A stretch of DNA of 64,000 bases from Chlamydiia bacterium (GTDB lineage Bacteria > Chlamydiota > Chlamydiia > Chlamydiales > Simkaniaceae): NCBI GenBank assembly GCA_030429605.1, contig JAUIEV010000001.1:310001-374000 (forward strand). The letters are read 5' to 3'. Numbering within the stretch: the first letter of the stretch is position 1; every line of letters begins with the position of its first letter. Shown here piece by piece: positions 16,664 through 25,464 of this stretch. Under the pieces are notes generated by a model, which worked only from the letters and a program-made list of their open reading frames with translations, made no database searches and was not told where the DNA came from. Position numbers and translations under genes: made by a program.

Positions 16664-17839
16664 GGCTTTTGGTATTCCAAGCGTATGGCGGTACTTTGCG
16701 ATTGTTCTCCTCCGACATGCAATCCCCATGTCTTGAAGCAGCTCAACAAGCTCACTATCTTTTAAAGGTGCTTCTTTATCTTCTTTTGCAACTGCTTCTG
16801 ATAAAACATGTTCTATTTCAAAGGGTTTTTTTCCTGAGAAAAATTGCTTGAGAGGAAACGTTCCAAAAGGGGTTGCAATCACTTTATTAGAGACTGCACG
16901 GGCAAACGTGCTTTCATGGCAATTGAGTTTTTTACACACTTCTTTCACAGGGAGAACAGGAAGGCTTGATTCGAGTCCATCAAGGTAGCGCTGTATAGAG
17001 GGGAGTAATGTATCAATTCCTTTCGTAAGAATAGAATGCCGTTTTTGGAGTGCTCGATTGAGCCATTTTGCATGTGCGATGTATCGCCGCACAAATCTTT
17101 GGTCGTTTGCTGCGAGTGCGACATATTCGTGGTTTATAGAAAAACTTGGTAAAAGCTCACGTCGAGTGTCTACAGAAAGGATGCCTGAATTTTCATGGAG
17201 AATGATATCAGGGAAAAGAGAAAGAGTGGTATCTCTTTCGCTGGAACCCGTTTCACAAGACAATTTAACCATTGCTTTAAGCTCATCAAAGGAAAGGTTC
17301 CATTGCCTTACAATAGATCCGTATTTTTTGGATAAAAGGTCATCGTAGGCTGCGTCAAAGATAGGCGCATTAGGGTGTTGAATGAGAAGAAGCTTTTGTA
17401 GTAACGCTTCTTTGGTCGAAAAAGAAAACATGTTTTCACCAAGTACTGCTTTCAATTTCGTGATGATATGATCTCCTACCTTCCGATCAATGCCCCAGCT
17501 TTTGAGGATTGTCGAGAAATCCTCTGTTAATACTCCATTTTTATCCATTGAGTAGTAAAGGTATTCTGCAAAGGCGTGGTACTGCTTGGGAAGGGCACAA
17601 AAAATTTCGAGGAGCGCCTCATTTTCCTTTGGTGCTGACAAAGCGTGTTCGTCTAGAGGGAGCAGAGTTATTTTTTCTGGGTGCAACGTGAGGAGCGGAT
17701 TGGATTCTATCTGCGCGTGCATCCACTGCTGAAGCTCTAAGAGGGGGAGCGTCAGTGCAGTGAATGCCTGCTCCATGGCATAGCTCATGACAAGGTGAGG
17801 TTTTTGCGAAACTGTTGTAGTTAATTGATGATTAATCAT
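16640..17839 (-). CDS. rpoN: RNA polymerase sigma-54 factor
   Basis: This alternative sigma factor needs an AAA+ activator (CtcC in Chlamydia). The 399-residue protein is shorter than the usual 430-490. Region I is recognisable (LPLLELQQWMHAQIESNPLL). The core-binding and -12 recognition parts follow (VKEVCKKLNCHESTFARAVSNK), and the RpoN box CRRRTIAKYRHTLGIPKASLR near the C terminus contacts the -24 element. An acidic Q-rich region II is nearly absent. The start at 17839 has AGGTG upstream; an alternative ATG 18 codons inside is possible. It lies downstream of uvrD on the same strand, an rpoN-uvrD pairing I recall from Chlamydia. Its targets are not visible here. Confidence 0.93.
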   Translation of the reverse strand: MINHQLTTTVSQKPHLVMSYAMEQAFTALTLPLLELQQWMHAQIESNPLLTLHPEKITLLPLDEHALSAPKENEALLEIFCALPKQYHAFAEYLYYSMDKNGVLTEDFSTILKSWGIDRKVGDHIITKLKAVLGENMFSFSTKEALLQKLLLIQHPNAPIFDAAYDDLLSKKYGSIVRQWNLSFDELKAMVKLSCETGSSERDTTLSLFPDIILHENSGILSVDTRRELLPSFSINHEYVALAANDQRFVRRYIAHAKWLNRALQKRHSILTKGIDTLLPSIQRYLDGLESSLPVLPVKEVCKKLNCHESTFARAVSNKVIATPFGTFPLKQFFSGKKPFEIEHVLSEAVAKEDKEAPLKDSELVELLQDMGIACRRRTIAKYRHTLGIPKASLRKMSR

Positions 17840-17924
17840 AAAAACACCTACTTAATTTCGGTATAATAACTAATCAAATTAACTTCACTAATAATTTGTT
17901 TAATGTATTTTTTGAGTTAATAGT

Positions 17925-20045
17925 CTACAAAACGTGTGTTGTAGGGGAAAGCTTTGCATATTTTGCAACGAGGGACCGTGTCGTATTATCCTCATGAAAA
18001 AACACGTCGTAGGTTGGGCCCATAGAAGTTGAATACGCCTTGCGAATAACTCCTGTGCCGAAGTTTTTATGCAGCACGGTTTCTCCAACAGAAAAATCAC
18101 CTACCTGCTCGCTTGACAGAGTGGTTTCCGGTGCTCTGTTCAAGAATGTAACGAGCGCTTCGGGAAGTTCGTTGATGAATCGAGACGGAGACATGATTTT
18201 TGGGGATCCCCAGAGTACGCGATACGTTGATCCTGTCATGTACAAGTGACGTTTCGCTCGTGTCATGCCAACATAGCACAGGCGACGCTCTTCCTCGAGC
18301 CCTTCAAAGGAATCTTTGCTGTTGACATGAGGAAACAGCTCTTCTTCCATCCCAACCATAAATGTAAGGTGAAATTCTAGGCCCTTTCCATTATGCAACG
18401 TCATGAGTTTGATGCTCTCTTGCGATGCCTTTGCTTCGTCGCTGCTTGATTTAAGGGAAAGTTCTTCTAAAAAGGTGTGGAGCGCGCCGTCCTCTCCAAA
18501 TTCTGAGGCCTTCGCAATAAGTTCGTCCACATTTTCTTTTCGTTCTTCAAATGTATCGGGATCTTCTCGCAAGTATTCTAGATACTTCATTCGCTCGACA
18601 GTCTCAATGATTAGCTCATCGAGAGGAATGTTTTCTTTTACAAGGTTTCGAAGCGCATATATTGCTTCAAGAAATTCAAATAGCCCCTCTCTTTGTCTCT
18701 TGCTCAGCTTAAAAGAGTGCATCCCGCGGAGGGCTTCATCGAGGAGTTGTAAAACCGGCTGTACATTCTCTTCAGCGGCTTTTTGAAGTTTTGCCAGGGT
18801 AGTCGGGCCAAAACCACGTTTTGGTGTATTTATAGCGCGAACAAAAGAAAGAAAATCAGCATCTGAAACAATGAGGCGGAGCATGGCCAAAATGTCTTTG
18901 ATTTCGCGTCGTTGGTAGAAAGAGATACCGCCAATGATGACGTAAGGGATGTTCTTTTTGAGGAGTAAATCCTCATAAATTCTTGATTGTGCATTTGTTC
19001 TGTAGAAGATGACAGCGTCATTCAGTGTCATGTCATCATTTCGCATGTGTGAAGCAAGCCGTTCAAAAACAAACTGAGCCTCTTCGCGATCAGATCCGGC
19101 AAAGAAAACCTTCACTTTTTCTCCCTCGCCCAATGCACTCCATAGTTTTTTTTCGTATCGAGCTGTATTATTTTCTATCAGCGAATTAGCGGCTTGTAGA
19201 ATGCTAGAGGTTGTTCGATAATTTTGCTCGAGCTTGATGACTTTTGCGCCGGGGTAGTCGTTTTCAAAGTTTAGAATATTGTTAATATTCGCGCCACGCC
19301 ATGAATAGATTGACTGGTCAGGATCACCAACAACACAAATATTTTGGTGCTCTTGGGTAAGAAGCTGTGCAATTGTGTATTGTGCAGCATTTGTATCCTG
19401 ATACTCATCTATGAGGACAAAAGACCATCTCTTTTGATAGATTTCGAGTACTTTTGGGTGTTTTTGAAAAAGCTGAACCGTGAGGAACAAGAGGTCATCA
19501 AAATCAAGGGCATTGTACTCTTTCAGCTTTTGCTGGTAGGAAGTGTATGTTTCGACGAGCACTTTATCTTGAGGGGCATTGAAAACTTGGGCAAAGTCGG
19601 TGGGGGACATGAGGTCATTTTTCGCCTGTGAAATAGCGGCCCTTACTGATCTGACAAGCCCTTTTTCTACTTTATGACCAAGCATTTCGATACACGTTTT
19701 TACGAGTTGTTCGCTGTCTTTTTCATCGTAAATAGTAAAGTCGCTGCGGTATTCAAGGGCTCCGATAGACTCTCGTAAAATTCGAGCACAGAGTGAGTGA
19801 AATGTGCTTGCGAGTACAGATTGTTGACAAAGCGAGCGAATTCTTCCTCTCATTTCTTCTGCGGCTTTGTTTGTGAACGTAACAGCAAGAATTTCTGAGG
19901 CAGGGACACCTATCTCAATTAAATGCGCTATCCGTGCTGTAACGATCCGAGTCTTTCCGGATCCGGCTCCAGCTAATACTAAGAGTGGACCTTCAATTGT
20001 GTGGACAGCTTCGAGTTGCTGGTCATTGAGTGCGATCTGTGTCAT
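17925..20045 (-). CDS. uvrD: DNA helicase II, UvrD/PcrA type
   Basis: This superfamily 1A 3'-5' helicase acts in excision and mismatch repair and clears stalled structures. The 706-residue protein starts LNDQQLEAVHTIEGPLLVLAGAGSGKT (Q motif and Walker A), then VTFTNKAAEEMRGRI, VLIDEYQDTNAAQY (motif II), VGDPDQSIYSWRGA (motif III), LEQNYRTT (motif IV), LMTLHNGKGLEF (motif V) and VGMTRAKRHLYM (motif VI). A C-terminal segment VGETVLHKNFGTGVIR matches the Tudor-like tail that contacts RNA polymerase in PcrA. It sits between putA (52 bases upstream) and rpoN (85 bases downstream). Confidence 0.96.
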   Translation of the reverse strand: MTQIALNDQQLEAVHTIEGPLLVLAGAGSGKTRIVTARIAHLIEIGVPASEILAVTFTNKAAEEMRGRIRSLCQQSVLASTFHSLCARILRESIGALEYRSDFTIYDEKDSEQLVKTCIEMLGHKVEKGLVRSVRAAISQAKNDLMSPTDFAQVFNAPQDKVLVETYTSYQQKLKEYNALDFDDLLFLTVQLFQKHPKVLEIYQKRWSFVLIDEYQDTNAAQYTIAQLLTQEHQNICVVGDPDQSIYSWRGANINNILNFENDYPGAKVIKLEQNYRTTSSILQAANSLIENNTARYEKKLWSALGEGEKVKVFFAGSDREEAQFVFERLASHMRNDDMTLNDAVIFYRTNAQSRIYEDLLLKKNIPYVIIGGISFYQRREIKDILAMLRLIVSDADFLSFVRAINTPKRGFGPTTLAKLQKAAEENVQPVLQLLDEALRGMHSFKLSKRQREGLFEFLEAIYALRNLVKENIPLDELIIETVERMKYLEYLREDPDTFEERKENVDELIAKASEFGEDGALHTFLEELSLKSSSDEAKASQESIKLMTLHNGKGLEFHLTFMVGMEEELFPHVNSKDSFEGLEEERRLCYVGMTRAKRHLYMTGSTYRVLWGSPKIMSPSRFINELPEALVTFLNRAPETTLSSEQVGDFSVGETVLHKNFGTGVIRKAYSTSMGPTYDVFFHEDNTTRSLVAKYAKLSPTTHVL

Positions 20046-20097
20046 ATCTTCAGAGATAGTATCATCTCTGATAGATTCTTGACAAATGGCTTAATGC

Positions 20098-23000
20098 TTA
20101 CTCAAGAGGTTTTATTGGAGCTCTTTTTTCGCTCTCTCTCGTGCCTAAATTTCCATACCTGTGGTAGTCGCTTGAGATACTGACTTCTCTGAGGTAGTGG
20201 AGAAGCTCTATTCTTCCATTTGCAAGGACGGTTTCAGCATCAATATAAGCACCTGCATCCGCTGCGGCTGCATAGAGTGATTCAGAAGGAGTCGTAACCA
20301 TCCGAACTCGTTGTACTTTACCATTTCTCACAGCATCAATAAATGCTTCATTTGACTCTTCAGTTATTGAGAAGAAGGGGAGCAGTGTTGTCCACTTTAT
20401 TCCTTCAGGCATCTTTTCAAAAGAAACATTGAGTGAAGTTCCTGTTGTGAGTGCTGCAGCAAAAACGCGTAGGTAGTCAACGGGCCGAGCTTCTTTTGTC
20501 ACTCGGAAGTACATGTGTTTTCGATCTGTGTATTGAAAATAGTTGTCTTGTCCTACGATTTGTGATTTATCTTCTTTGTGTTTCATTCGCTGCATCCAAT
20601 ACGCATAGCTTCCAATTGATGCATAATAGAGGCCTAGGTCTTCTTGGGAGAGCGGGATTTTATCGAGCGCTTTCGAAAGAAAATTAACGAAATCATTCAC
20701 AGAGTCTCTGTGTTGCGGAATCTCAACTTGTTGTATTTCCATAAACTGCATGAGATAATTTGGACCACCGGCTTTTGATCCATGGCCAAAACAGCTTTTT
20801 TTTGTTCCTCCGAATGATTGCCGTTGCACAATGGCTCCGGTTGTTCCTCGGTTCATGTAGAGGTTTCCGGCAACAATCGTCTTTTCCCATTTACGTAACT
20901 CTCTTTCATCAAGAGACTGAATACCACTTGTTAATCCATATTCGACGTCGTTTGCTATTTGGATTGCATCTAAAAGATCTTCTGCTCGCAGTACGGATAA
21001 AACCGGTCCAAAAAACTCTGTCCGATGAGAGTATGAGCCAGGCTGTACACCTTTTTTTATTCCTGGAGACCATGATCGAGGATTTTCAGGATCGCATTTC
21101 GGTTCTACGACCCACTCTTCTCCCTCATCTAGTGTTGTCAATCCACGTTTTAATGGACCTTTTGGCTCAAGAAGAACAGGTGTCACTTTGTTTTTAGGAT
21201 TCCATGCGGAACCAACAGAGATACTTTCTACAGCATCCTTGAGTTGTTTAAAAAAGTGAGGGTCATCATAGACCTCTTTTTCTACAATGGCAAGAGACGC
21301 AGCACTACACTTTTGTCCAGCATGACCAAAGGCTGAGTGAATAAGCTCTTTGATTGCAAGGTCCCTATCCGATAGAGCTGTAATAATCATCGCATTTTTT
21401 CCGCCTGTTTCCGCGGAGAGGTGCAGCGTTGGCCGAATTCTAAGGAAGAGTTCTGCTGTGGAGGTTGCCCCTGTTAAAATAACAGAAGAGACCCTTGGGT
21501 CTTGTATCAAGCGTGATCCCGTCGGTTCATCTTCACATTGGATAAACTGTAACACTCTTTTCGAGATGCCGGCTTCCCAGAAAATTTTTGCAACTTCGTA
21601 CCCGACAAGTGCCGTTTCAGATGCAGGCTTGAAGAGCACTGTGTTTCCCGTGAGCAATCCGGCAATAACTCCGCCCGCTGGGATAGCACATGGAAAGTTC
21701 CATGGAGGAGTAACAAGAACAGTCCCTTTTGCTCCCCACGCAACGTCTTTGTGCTCGTGGAGTTTTTTTACTGACCGAAGGTAGTACTCGCAGAAATCAA
21801 TTGCTTCTGAAATTTCAACGTCGGCTTCAACTGGATTTTTTGCGCCATCTCCAATCATTACTCCAATGAGGTGTGCTCTTTTTTCTCGAAAAATTTCTGC
21901 AGCTCTGGAAATGAGGCGGCATCGTTCTTCAATAGATGTCTGGGCCCACTCATTTCGGGCTTTTTCTGCGGTGTGTAGGGCAGTGTTGATCTGGTCCCAG
22001 TCAGCGAGTGAAATGGTGTACAATGTTTTTCCAGGTACAGAAGGGTCAAAGCCTTCCTTCGATGGAAGTTCAATTTCCTGTCCATCGATGACGAGTGGAA
22101 TAGTTCCGTATGTTTTCTCTTTGTACTCTTTAATGATTCTTTGAATCCATTTTCTGTTTTGAGGCAGCGCAAAATCTGTATCAGGTTCATTTTCAAATGG
22201 AACATCTTGAGGTAGATGTGATGGAGGTGTATTTCTGTTCTGTGACCTATTCGGTGTTCCACTGACTGTTTGGATTAGAGAACAGGCTCTAGTAAAAATT
22301 TCAGCTTGTCCTTCCCATTCAGGAGAATTTTTTGTCATGCCAAAGCTGTGTGCTAAAAAGTTATCTACGCCCGTATTTTCATCAAGGCGTCGTATGAGAT
22401 AGGCAATGGCACTCTGAAAATCTCTTTTTGTTGCAACAGCACAATAGAGAAGGATGTTTCCTGAAAGTTCGTGCACAACACGGCGCATGTGATCAGCCAT
22501 CCCTTCGAGCATTTCAAATGAGAGGTATTTTTCGACGCCGTTTTCAGCTCGTAGAAGAAAGGCAAATGCAATATCAAAGATATTGTGGGATGCAACACCT
22601 ATTTCAACAGCCTTGGCGTGTTTTTTTTCAGCTGCATAGATAAGCATGCGCTTGTAATTTGCATCTGTTTCAACTTTAGAATAATATGGAGCTTGTTCCC
22701 ATCCTTTTGCTGACGCCTCATATTGTTCCATACACATGTTGGCACCTTTCACAATACGGATTTTGATTGGAGCGCCACCCTTTTGAACTCTTTCGATGGC
22801 CCACTCGGTAAGCTCTTTTTGTAGCTCATGAGAGTCCGGAAGGTATGCTTGAAGAACGATGCCTGCTGAAAGGGGAAGAAACTCTTCTTCAGAGAGAACT
22901 TTTATAAAGACATCCTTCGTAAGGTGGAGGTCCTTATACTCTTCCATATCGAGGTTAACGAATTTGTGAGGAGAATGCTCCATTGCTGCACGGTAGAGTT

Positions 23001-23688
23001 CGCGTAAGCGTGCTGAGACATGTTCGATCGTTTTTTCGTATGCGATTAGATTGATTTGAGAATAGATGGTTGAAACTTTAATCGAAACGTAGTCTATATC
23101 TGGTTGTTTTAAATCTTTAAGATAGATCCCAAGTCTCTTTTTCGCTTCCTCTTCTCCTAAAATGGCTTCACCTAAATGATTTAGGTTTAATCGAATGCCC
23201 TCTTTTTTTCTCTTTTTGATGTGGCGGGAGAGTTTCCGTTTTTCACCTGGAATAATAACATCGTTTGTTTGCTTTCGTAAAAAATAGATAGCCAAAGGAA
23301 CAAAAAGCATCGAAAATGTTTTTCCAAGCCGCTTAAACATTGACAGTTGAAACCGTTTTCCTAGAGAGAGAAAGCGTGGAATGCCGTATCGATTAAGAAG
23401 GTAGACCATCTGATTTGCAATTCGCTTGTGACTTTTTGTGCGAAAACACTGATCCGTCATAGCAGTCGTAAATGCTTTTCCAAGCGGATCCTTCATCATT
23501 CGAGCGAGTTCAGCTTGCTTTTTTCGCTCAGAGGGAGTATGACGTCTCTCTGATTCATCGATAATGTGTGCTGCAAGCTCAATCGATTTTTTTCTTCGTT
23601 CCTCAAGAGAAAGAGGGGTGTTTCGGACATCGGCGAGAATTTTTTTCGCGGCCGTCATGGAAGAAAAATGAGAGTTTTTTCGCTTCAT
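20098..23688 (-). CDS. putA: Bifunctional proline dehydrogenase / pyrroline-5-carboxylate dehydrogenase
   Basis: PutA oxidises proline to glutamate in two steps, feeding electrons to quinone (FAD domain) and NAD. The N-terminal part includes a PRODH barrel with YVSIKVSTIYSQI, KFVNLDMEEYKDL and IRIVKGANMCMEQYEAS. The aldehyde dehydrogenase half has VLVTPPWNFPCAIPAGGV, LHLSAETGGKNAMII and GHAGQKCSA with catalytic Cys794. About 200 extra residues follow, as in long type-B PutA. No ribbon-helix-helix DNA-binding domain is seen, so it is not expected to self-repress. It is 1196 residues from ATG 23688; a TTG three codons upstream is a possible start. Proline catabolism would supply carbon and reducing power in a host cell. 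Chlamydiaceae lack PutA as far as I recall. Confidence 0.93.
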   Translation of the reverse strand: MKRKNSHFSSMTAAKKILADVRNTPLSLEERRKKSIELAAHIIDESERRHTPSERKKQAELARMMKDPLGKAFTTAMTDQCFRTKSHKRIANQMVYLLNRYGIPRFLSLGKRFQLSMFKRLGKTFSMLFVPLAIYFLRKQTNDVIIPGEKRKLSRHIKKRKKEGIRLNLNHLGEAILGEEEAKKRLGIYLKDLKQPDIDYVSIKVSTIYSQINLIAYEKTIEHVSARLRELYRAAMEHSPHKFVNLDMEEYKDLHLTKDVFIKVLSEEEFLPLSAGIVLQAYLPDSHELQKELTEWAIERVQKGGAPIKIRIVKGANMCMEQYEASAKGWEQAPYYSKVETDANYKRMLIYAAEKKHAKAVEIGVASHNIFDIAFAFLLRAENGVEKYLSFEMLEGMADHMRRVVHELSGNILLYCAVATKRDFQSAIAYLIRRLDENTGVDNFLAHSFGMTKNSPEWEGQAEIFTRACSLIQTVSGTPNRSQNRNTPPSHLPQDVPFENEPDTDFALPQNRKWIQRIIKEYKEKTYGTIPLVIDGQEIELPSKEGFDPSVPGKTLYTISLADWDQINTALHTAEKARNEWAQTSIEERCRLISRAAEIFREKRAHLIGVMIGDGAKNPVEADVEISEAIDFCEYYLRSVKKLHEHKDVAWGAKGTVLVTPPWNFPCAIPAGGVIAGLLTGNTVLFKPASETALVGYEVAKIFWEAGISKRVLQFIQCEDEPTGSRLIQDPRVSSVILTGATSTAELFLRIRPTLHLSAETGGKNAMIITALSDRDLAIKELIHSAFGHAGQKCSAASLAIVEKEVYDDPHFFKQLKDAVESISVGSAWNPKNKVTPVLLEPKGPLKRGLTTLDEGEEWVVEPKCDPENPRSWSPGIKKGVQPGSYSHRTEFFGPVLSVLRAEDLLDAIQIANDVEYGLTSGIQSLDERELRKWEKTIVAGNLYMNRGTTGAIVQRQSFGGTKKSCFGHGSKAGGPNYLMQFMEIQQVEIPQHRDSVNDFVNFLSKALDKIPLSQEDLGLYYASIGSYAYWMQRMKHKEDKSQIVGQDNYFQYTDRKHMYFRVTKEARPVDYLRVFAAALTTGTSLNVSFEKMPEGIKWTTLLPFFSITEESNEAFIDAVRNGKVQRVRMVTTPSESLYAAAADAGAYIDAETVLANGRIELLHYLREVSISSDYHRYGNLGTRESEKRAPIKPLE

Positions 23689-23746
23689 AGGTGACAACGC
23701 TTTTTATTTTTACTATATCAGAAATAAAATAATTTAAATAATAATT

Positions 23747-24967
23747 ATGAGATATTTAGTATTATTTTTACTGTTTTGTTGCTTTAACTTATTTTCTACT
23801 GTAAAAACTGGAGTTGACTGCTTTTTTGAAGAGAAGCAGTACAGTTTCTTGCGGGGAAAAAAAGTTGGCCTGATCACAAACCACACAGGGGTGAATAGTG
23901 ATTTGGTTTCAACAATAGAGCTGTGCAAGCAAAAAGGGCTTCCTTTTAGACTGGCTGCCATTTTTTGCCCTGAACATGGACTCAATGGGGTTGCATACGC
24001 ATGGGAGAAAGTAGCGCATTCAGAAGAAAAATCGGGGACACCGGTCTACAGTTTACACGGTGCAACTCGAAGACCCACACATGATATGCTCAAAGGTATC
24101 GATGTCCTGTTGTATGACATCCAAGATGTTGGAGTACGATGCTATACCTATGCAACTACACTTTTTTATGCAATGGAAGAGGCTGCTAAAAGAGGCATAC
24201 CTGTTGTTGTATTGGATAGGCCGAACCCAATGTCCGGAGAAGTTATTGACGGGACAATGCTCGATGAGAAATACAGGTCGTTTGTCGGATATGTCAATGT
24301 TCCTTTTTGTCATGGTATGACTATTGGAGAGCTTGCTGGGTTCTTTAACAAAGAGCATGCTATTGGGTGTGACCTCAGAGTCATCAAAATGAAAGGGTGG
24401 ACAAGGGGAATGGCGTTCCAAGATACAGGACTTAGTTGGATTCCGACAAGCCCACATATCCCTGAAGCGGATACACCTCTTTACTATGCAACGACAGGAA
24501 TTCTTGGGGAGCTAGGGCTCGTGAATATTGGCGTGGGATATAGTATGCCATTTAAGCTCATTGGAGCTGAATGGATCGATGCTGAGCAGTTTTCAAGCGC
24601 TCTGAATGCTCAACACCTTCCAGGAGTAACATTTATTCCATTTCATTACCGACCATTTTATGGAAGCTTTAAAGGAAAAAACCTTCATGGTGTGTTGATC
24701 AGGATAACGAACCCAAGATTATATAAACCGTGTCAAGTTCAGTTTGCTCTTATCGGGCTCTTAAAAAGCCTGTATAGGACAAAGGTTGACACAGCACTCA
24801 AAAATTTAAAACCCCTTCAAAAAACTGGGTTTTGTAAGGCTATGGGTACTGATAAGGTATACGGCATTCTTACAACAGAAAAATTTGTTGTCTGGAAACT
24901 TATCGGATTCCAGCAAATAGAGCGGGAAAATTTTGCAGCAAAACGAAAGAGTTTTCTTCTCTACTAA
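23747..24967 (+). CDS. Exo-beta-N-acetylmuramidase NamZ-like (DUF1343), exported
   Basis: The 406-residue protein matches DUF1343, a family whose founding characterised member NamZ removes terminal MurNAc from peptidoglycan fragments during recycling. A short signal peptide (MRYLVLFLLFCCFNLFSTV) suggests export to the periplasm. Family hallmarks are KVGLITNHTGVNS, FCPEHGLNG (Glu likely in the active site), PVYSLHGATRRP, DIQDVGVRCYTYATT, VVLDRPNP and VNVPFCHGMTIGE. It is divergent from putA with only 58 bases between starts. In a chlamydia it would act on the small amount of septal peptidoglycan or its turnover products. The family is clear; the exact substrate here is inferred. Confidence 0.85.
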   Translation: MRYLVLFLLFCCFNLFSTVKTGVDCFFEEKQYSFLRGKKVGLITNHTGVNSDLVSTIELCKQKGLPFRLAAIFCPEHGLNGVAYAWEKVAHSEEKSGTPVYSLHGATRRPTHDMLKGIDVLLYDIQDVGVRCYTYATTLFYAMEEAAKRGIPVVVLDRPNPMSGEVIDGTMLDEKYRSFVGYVNVPFCHGMTIGELAGFFNKEHAIGCDLRVIKMKGWTRGMAFQDTGLSWIPTSPHIPEADTPLYYATTGILGELGLVNIGVGYSMPFKLIGAEWIDAEQFSSALNAQHLPGVTFIPFHYRPFYGSFKGKNLHGVLIRITNPRLYKPCQVQFALIGLLKSLYRTKVDTALKNLKPLQKTGFCKAMGTDKVYGILTTEKFVVWKLIGFQQIERENFAAKRKSFLLY

Positions 24968-25004
24968 CCATTTGTACGTATTTTTCATAAAAACTATTCT
25001 TCTC

Positions 25005-25032
25005 TTGTGTAAAAAAAAGTATTTGCTATAAC
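25005..25032 (+). promoter_or_regulatory. Predicted sigma-70-type (sigma-66) promoter for the gene at 25072
   Basis: TTGTGT at 25005-25010 is followed, after 16 bases, by TATAAC at 25027-25032. The A-rich spacer and the position 40 bases ahead of the ATG suit a promoter for the small unknown gene and perhaps the antiporter behind it. This was judged by eye only. Confidence 0.45.
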
Positions 25033-25071
25033 TGCTTGTACTATTTATCCAATAAATTGAGGTTTAAATAC

Positions 25072-25398
25072 ATGGCAGCGATAATAAACAATGCGGTACA
25101 GGTAGTGAGAGGGCTCTATGCTGAGTTTTTAGCAGACCCAGAGCTCGTTGATGCTGAGGCTTTAGAAGATCTTGAAGCACAAGTAAATAACCTGTTCCAG
25201 ATGTCTATTTCCGGAAAGTACAATAAAACACTCCGCAGAACAGTCTCTGATTTGAAAAAAGAAGTATCAACCTATATTGATATAAAAAGGGCTCAGATCG
25301 AGTATCTTGCACTGCAGCACATTCTAAATCCAGTGCCTCATCAAATACGCCCTCCCGTTATGTGGCGGCATTGCCCAAGTGGAGGAATTGGGGGGTAG
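25072..25398 (+). CDS. Small conserved-looking protein of unknown function
   Basis: I do not recognise this 108-residue protein. It begins MAAIINNAVQVVRGLYAEFL, is mainly helical in appearance and acidic in its first half (LVDAEALEDLEAQ), and ends with a Pro/Gly/His-rich tail (HQIRPPVMWRHCPSGGIGG) that could be unstructured. There is no signal peptide or membrane segment. The start is chosen because GAGG lies nine bases upstream and a promoter ends at 25032; an upstream ATG at 25036 has no ribosome-binding site. It has its own likely promoter and ends 33 bases before the antiporter. The size and form suit a small cytoplasmic partner or secreted factor, with no evidence for either. Confidence 0.65.
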   Translation: MAAIINNAVQVVRGLYAEFLADPELVDAEALEDLEAQVNNLFQMSISGKYNKTLRRTVSDLKKEVSTYIDIKRAQIEYLALQHILNPVPHQIRPPVMWRHCPSGGIGG

Positions 25399-25404
25399 CC
25401 ATCA

Positions 25405-25464
25405 AAGGGCAAAAATGCTACTCTCTTCCGGATGAAAACGGAAAAGATGGGCGTTTTTGCCCTT
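25405..25464 (+). promoter_or_regulatory. Nested hairpins enclosing the antiporter start codon
   Basis: A perfect 11-base inverted repeat pairs 25405-25415 (AAGGGCAAAAA) with 25454-25464 (TTTTTGCCCTT). Inside it a 5-base stem pairs 25426-25430 (TTCCG) with 25439-25443 (CGGAA), leaving the ATG at 25432 in an 8-base loop. The structure covers the start, the second in-frame ATG (25447) and codons 8-11. It could lower or switch translation of the antiporter. No known riboswitch is recognised. Confidence 0.5.

Noticed and set aside
20760-21197. 145-codon plus-strand frame inside putA
   Set aside because: It is antisense to the aldehyde dehydrogenase domain, without a plausible ribosome-binding site or recognisable motif.
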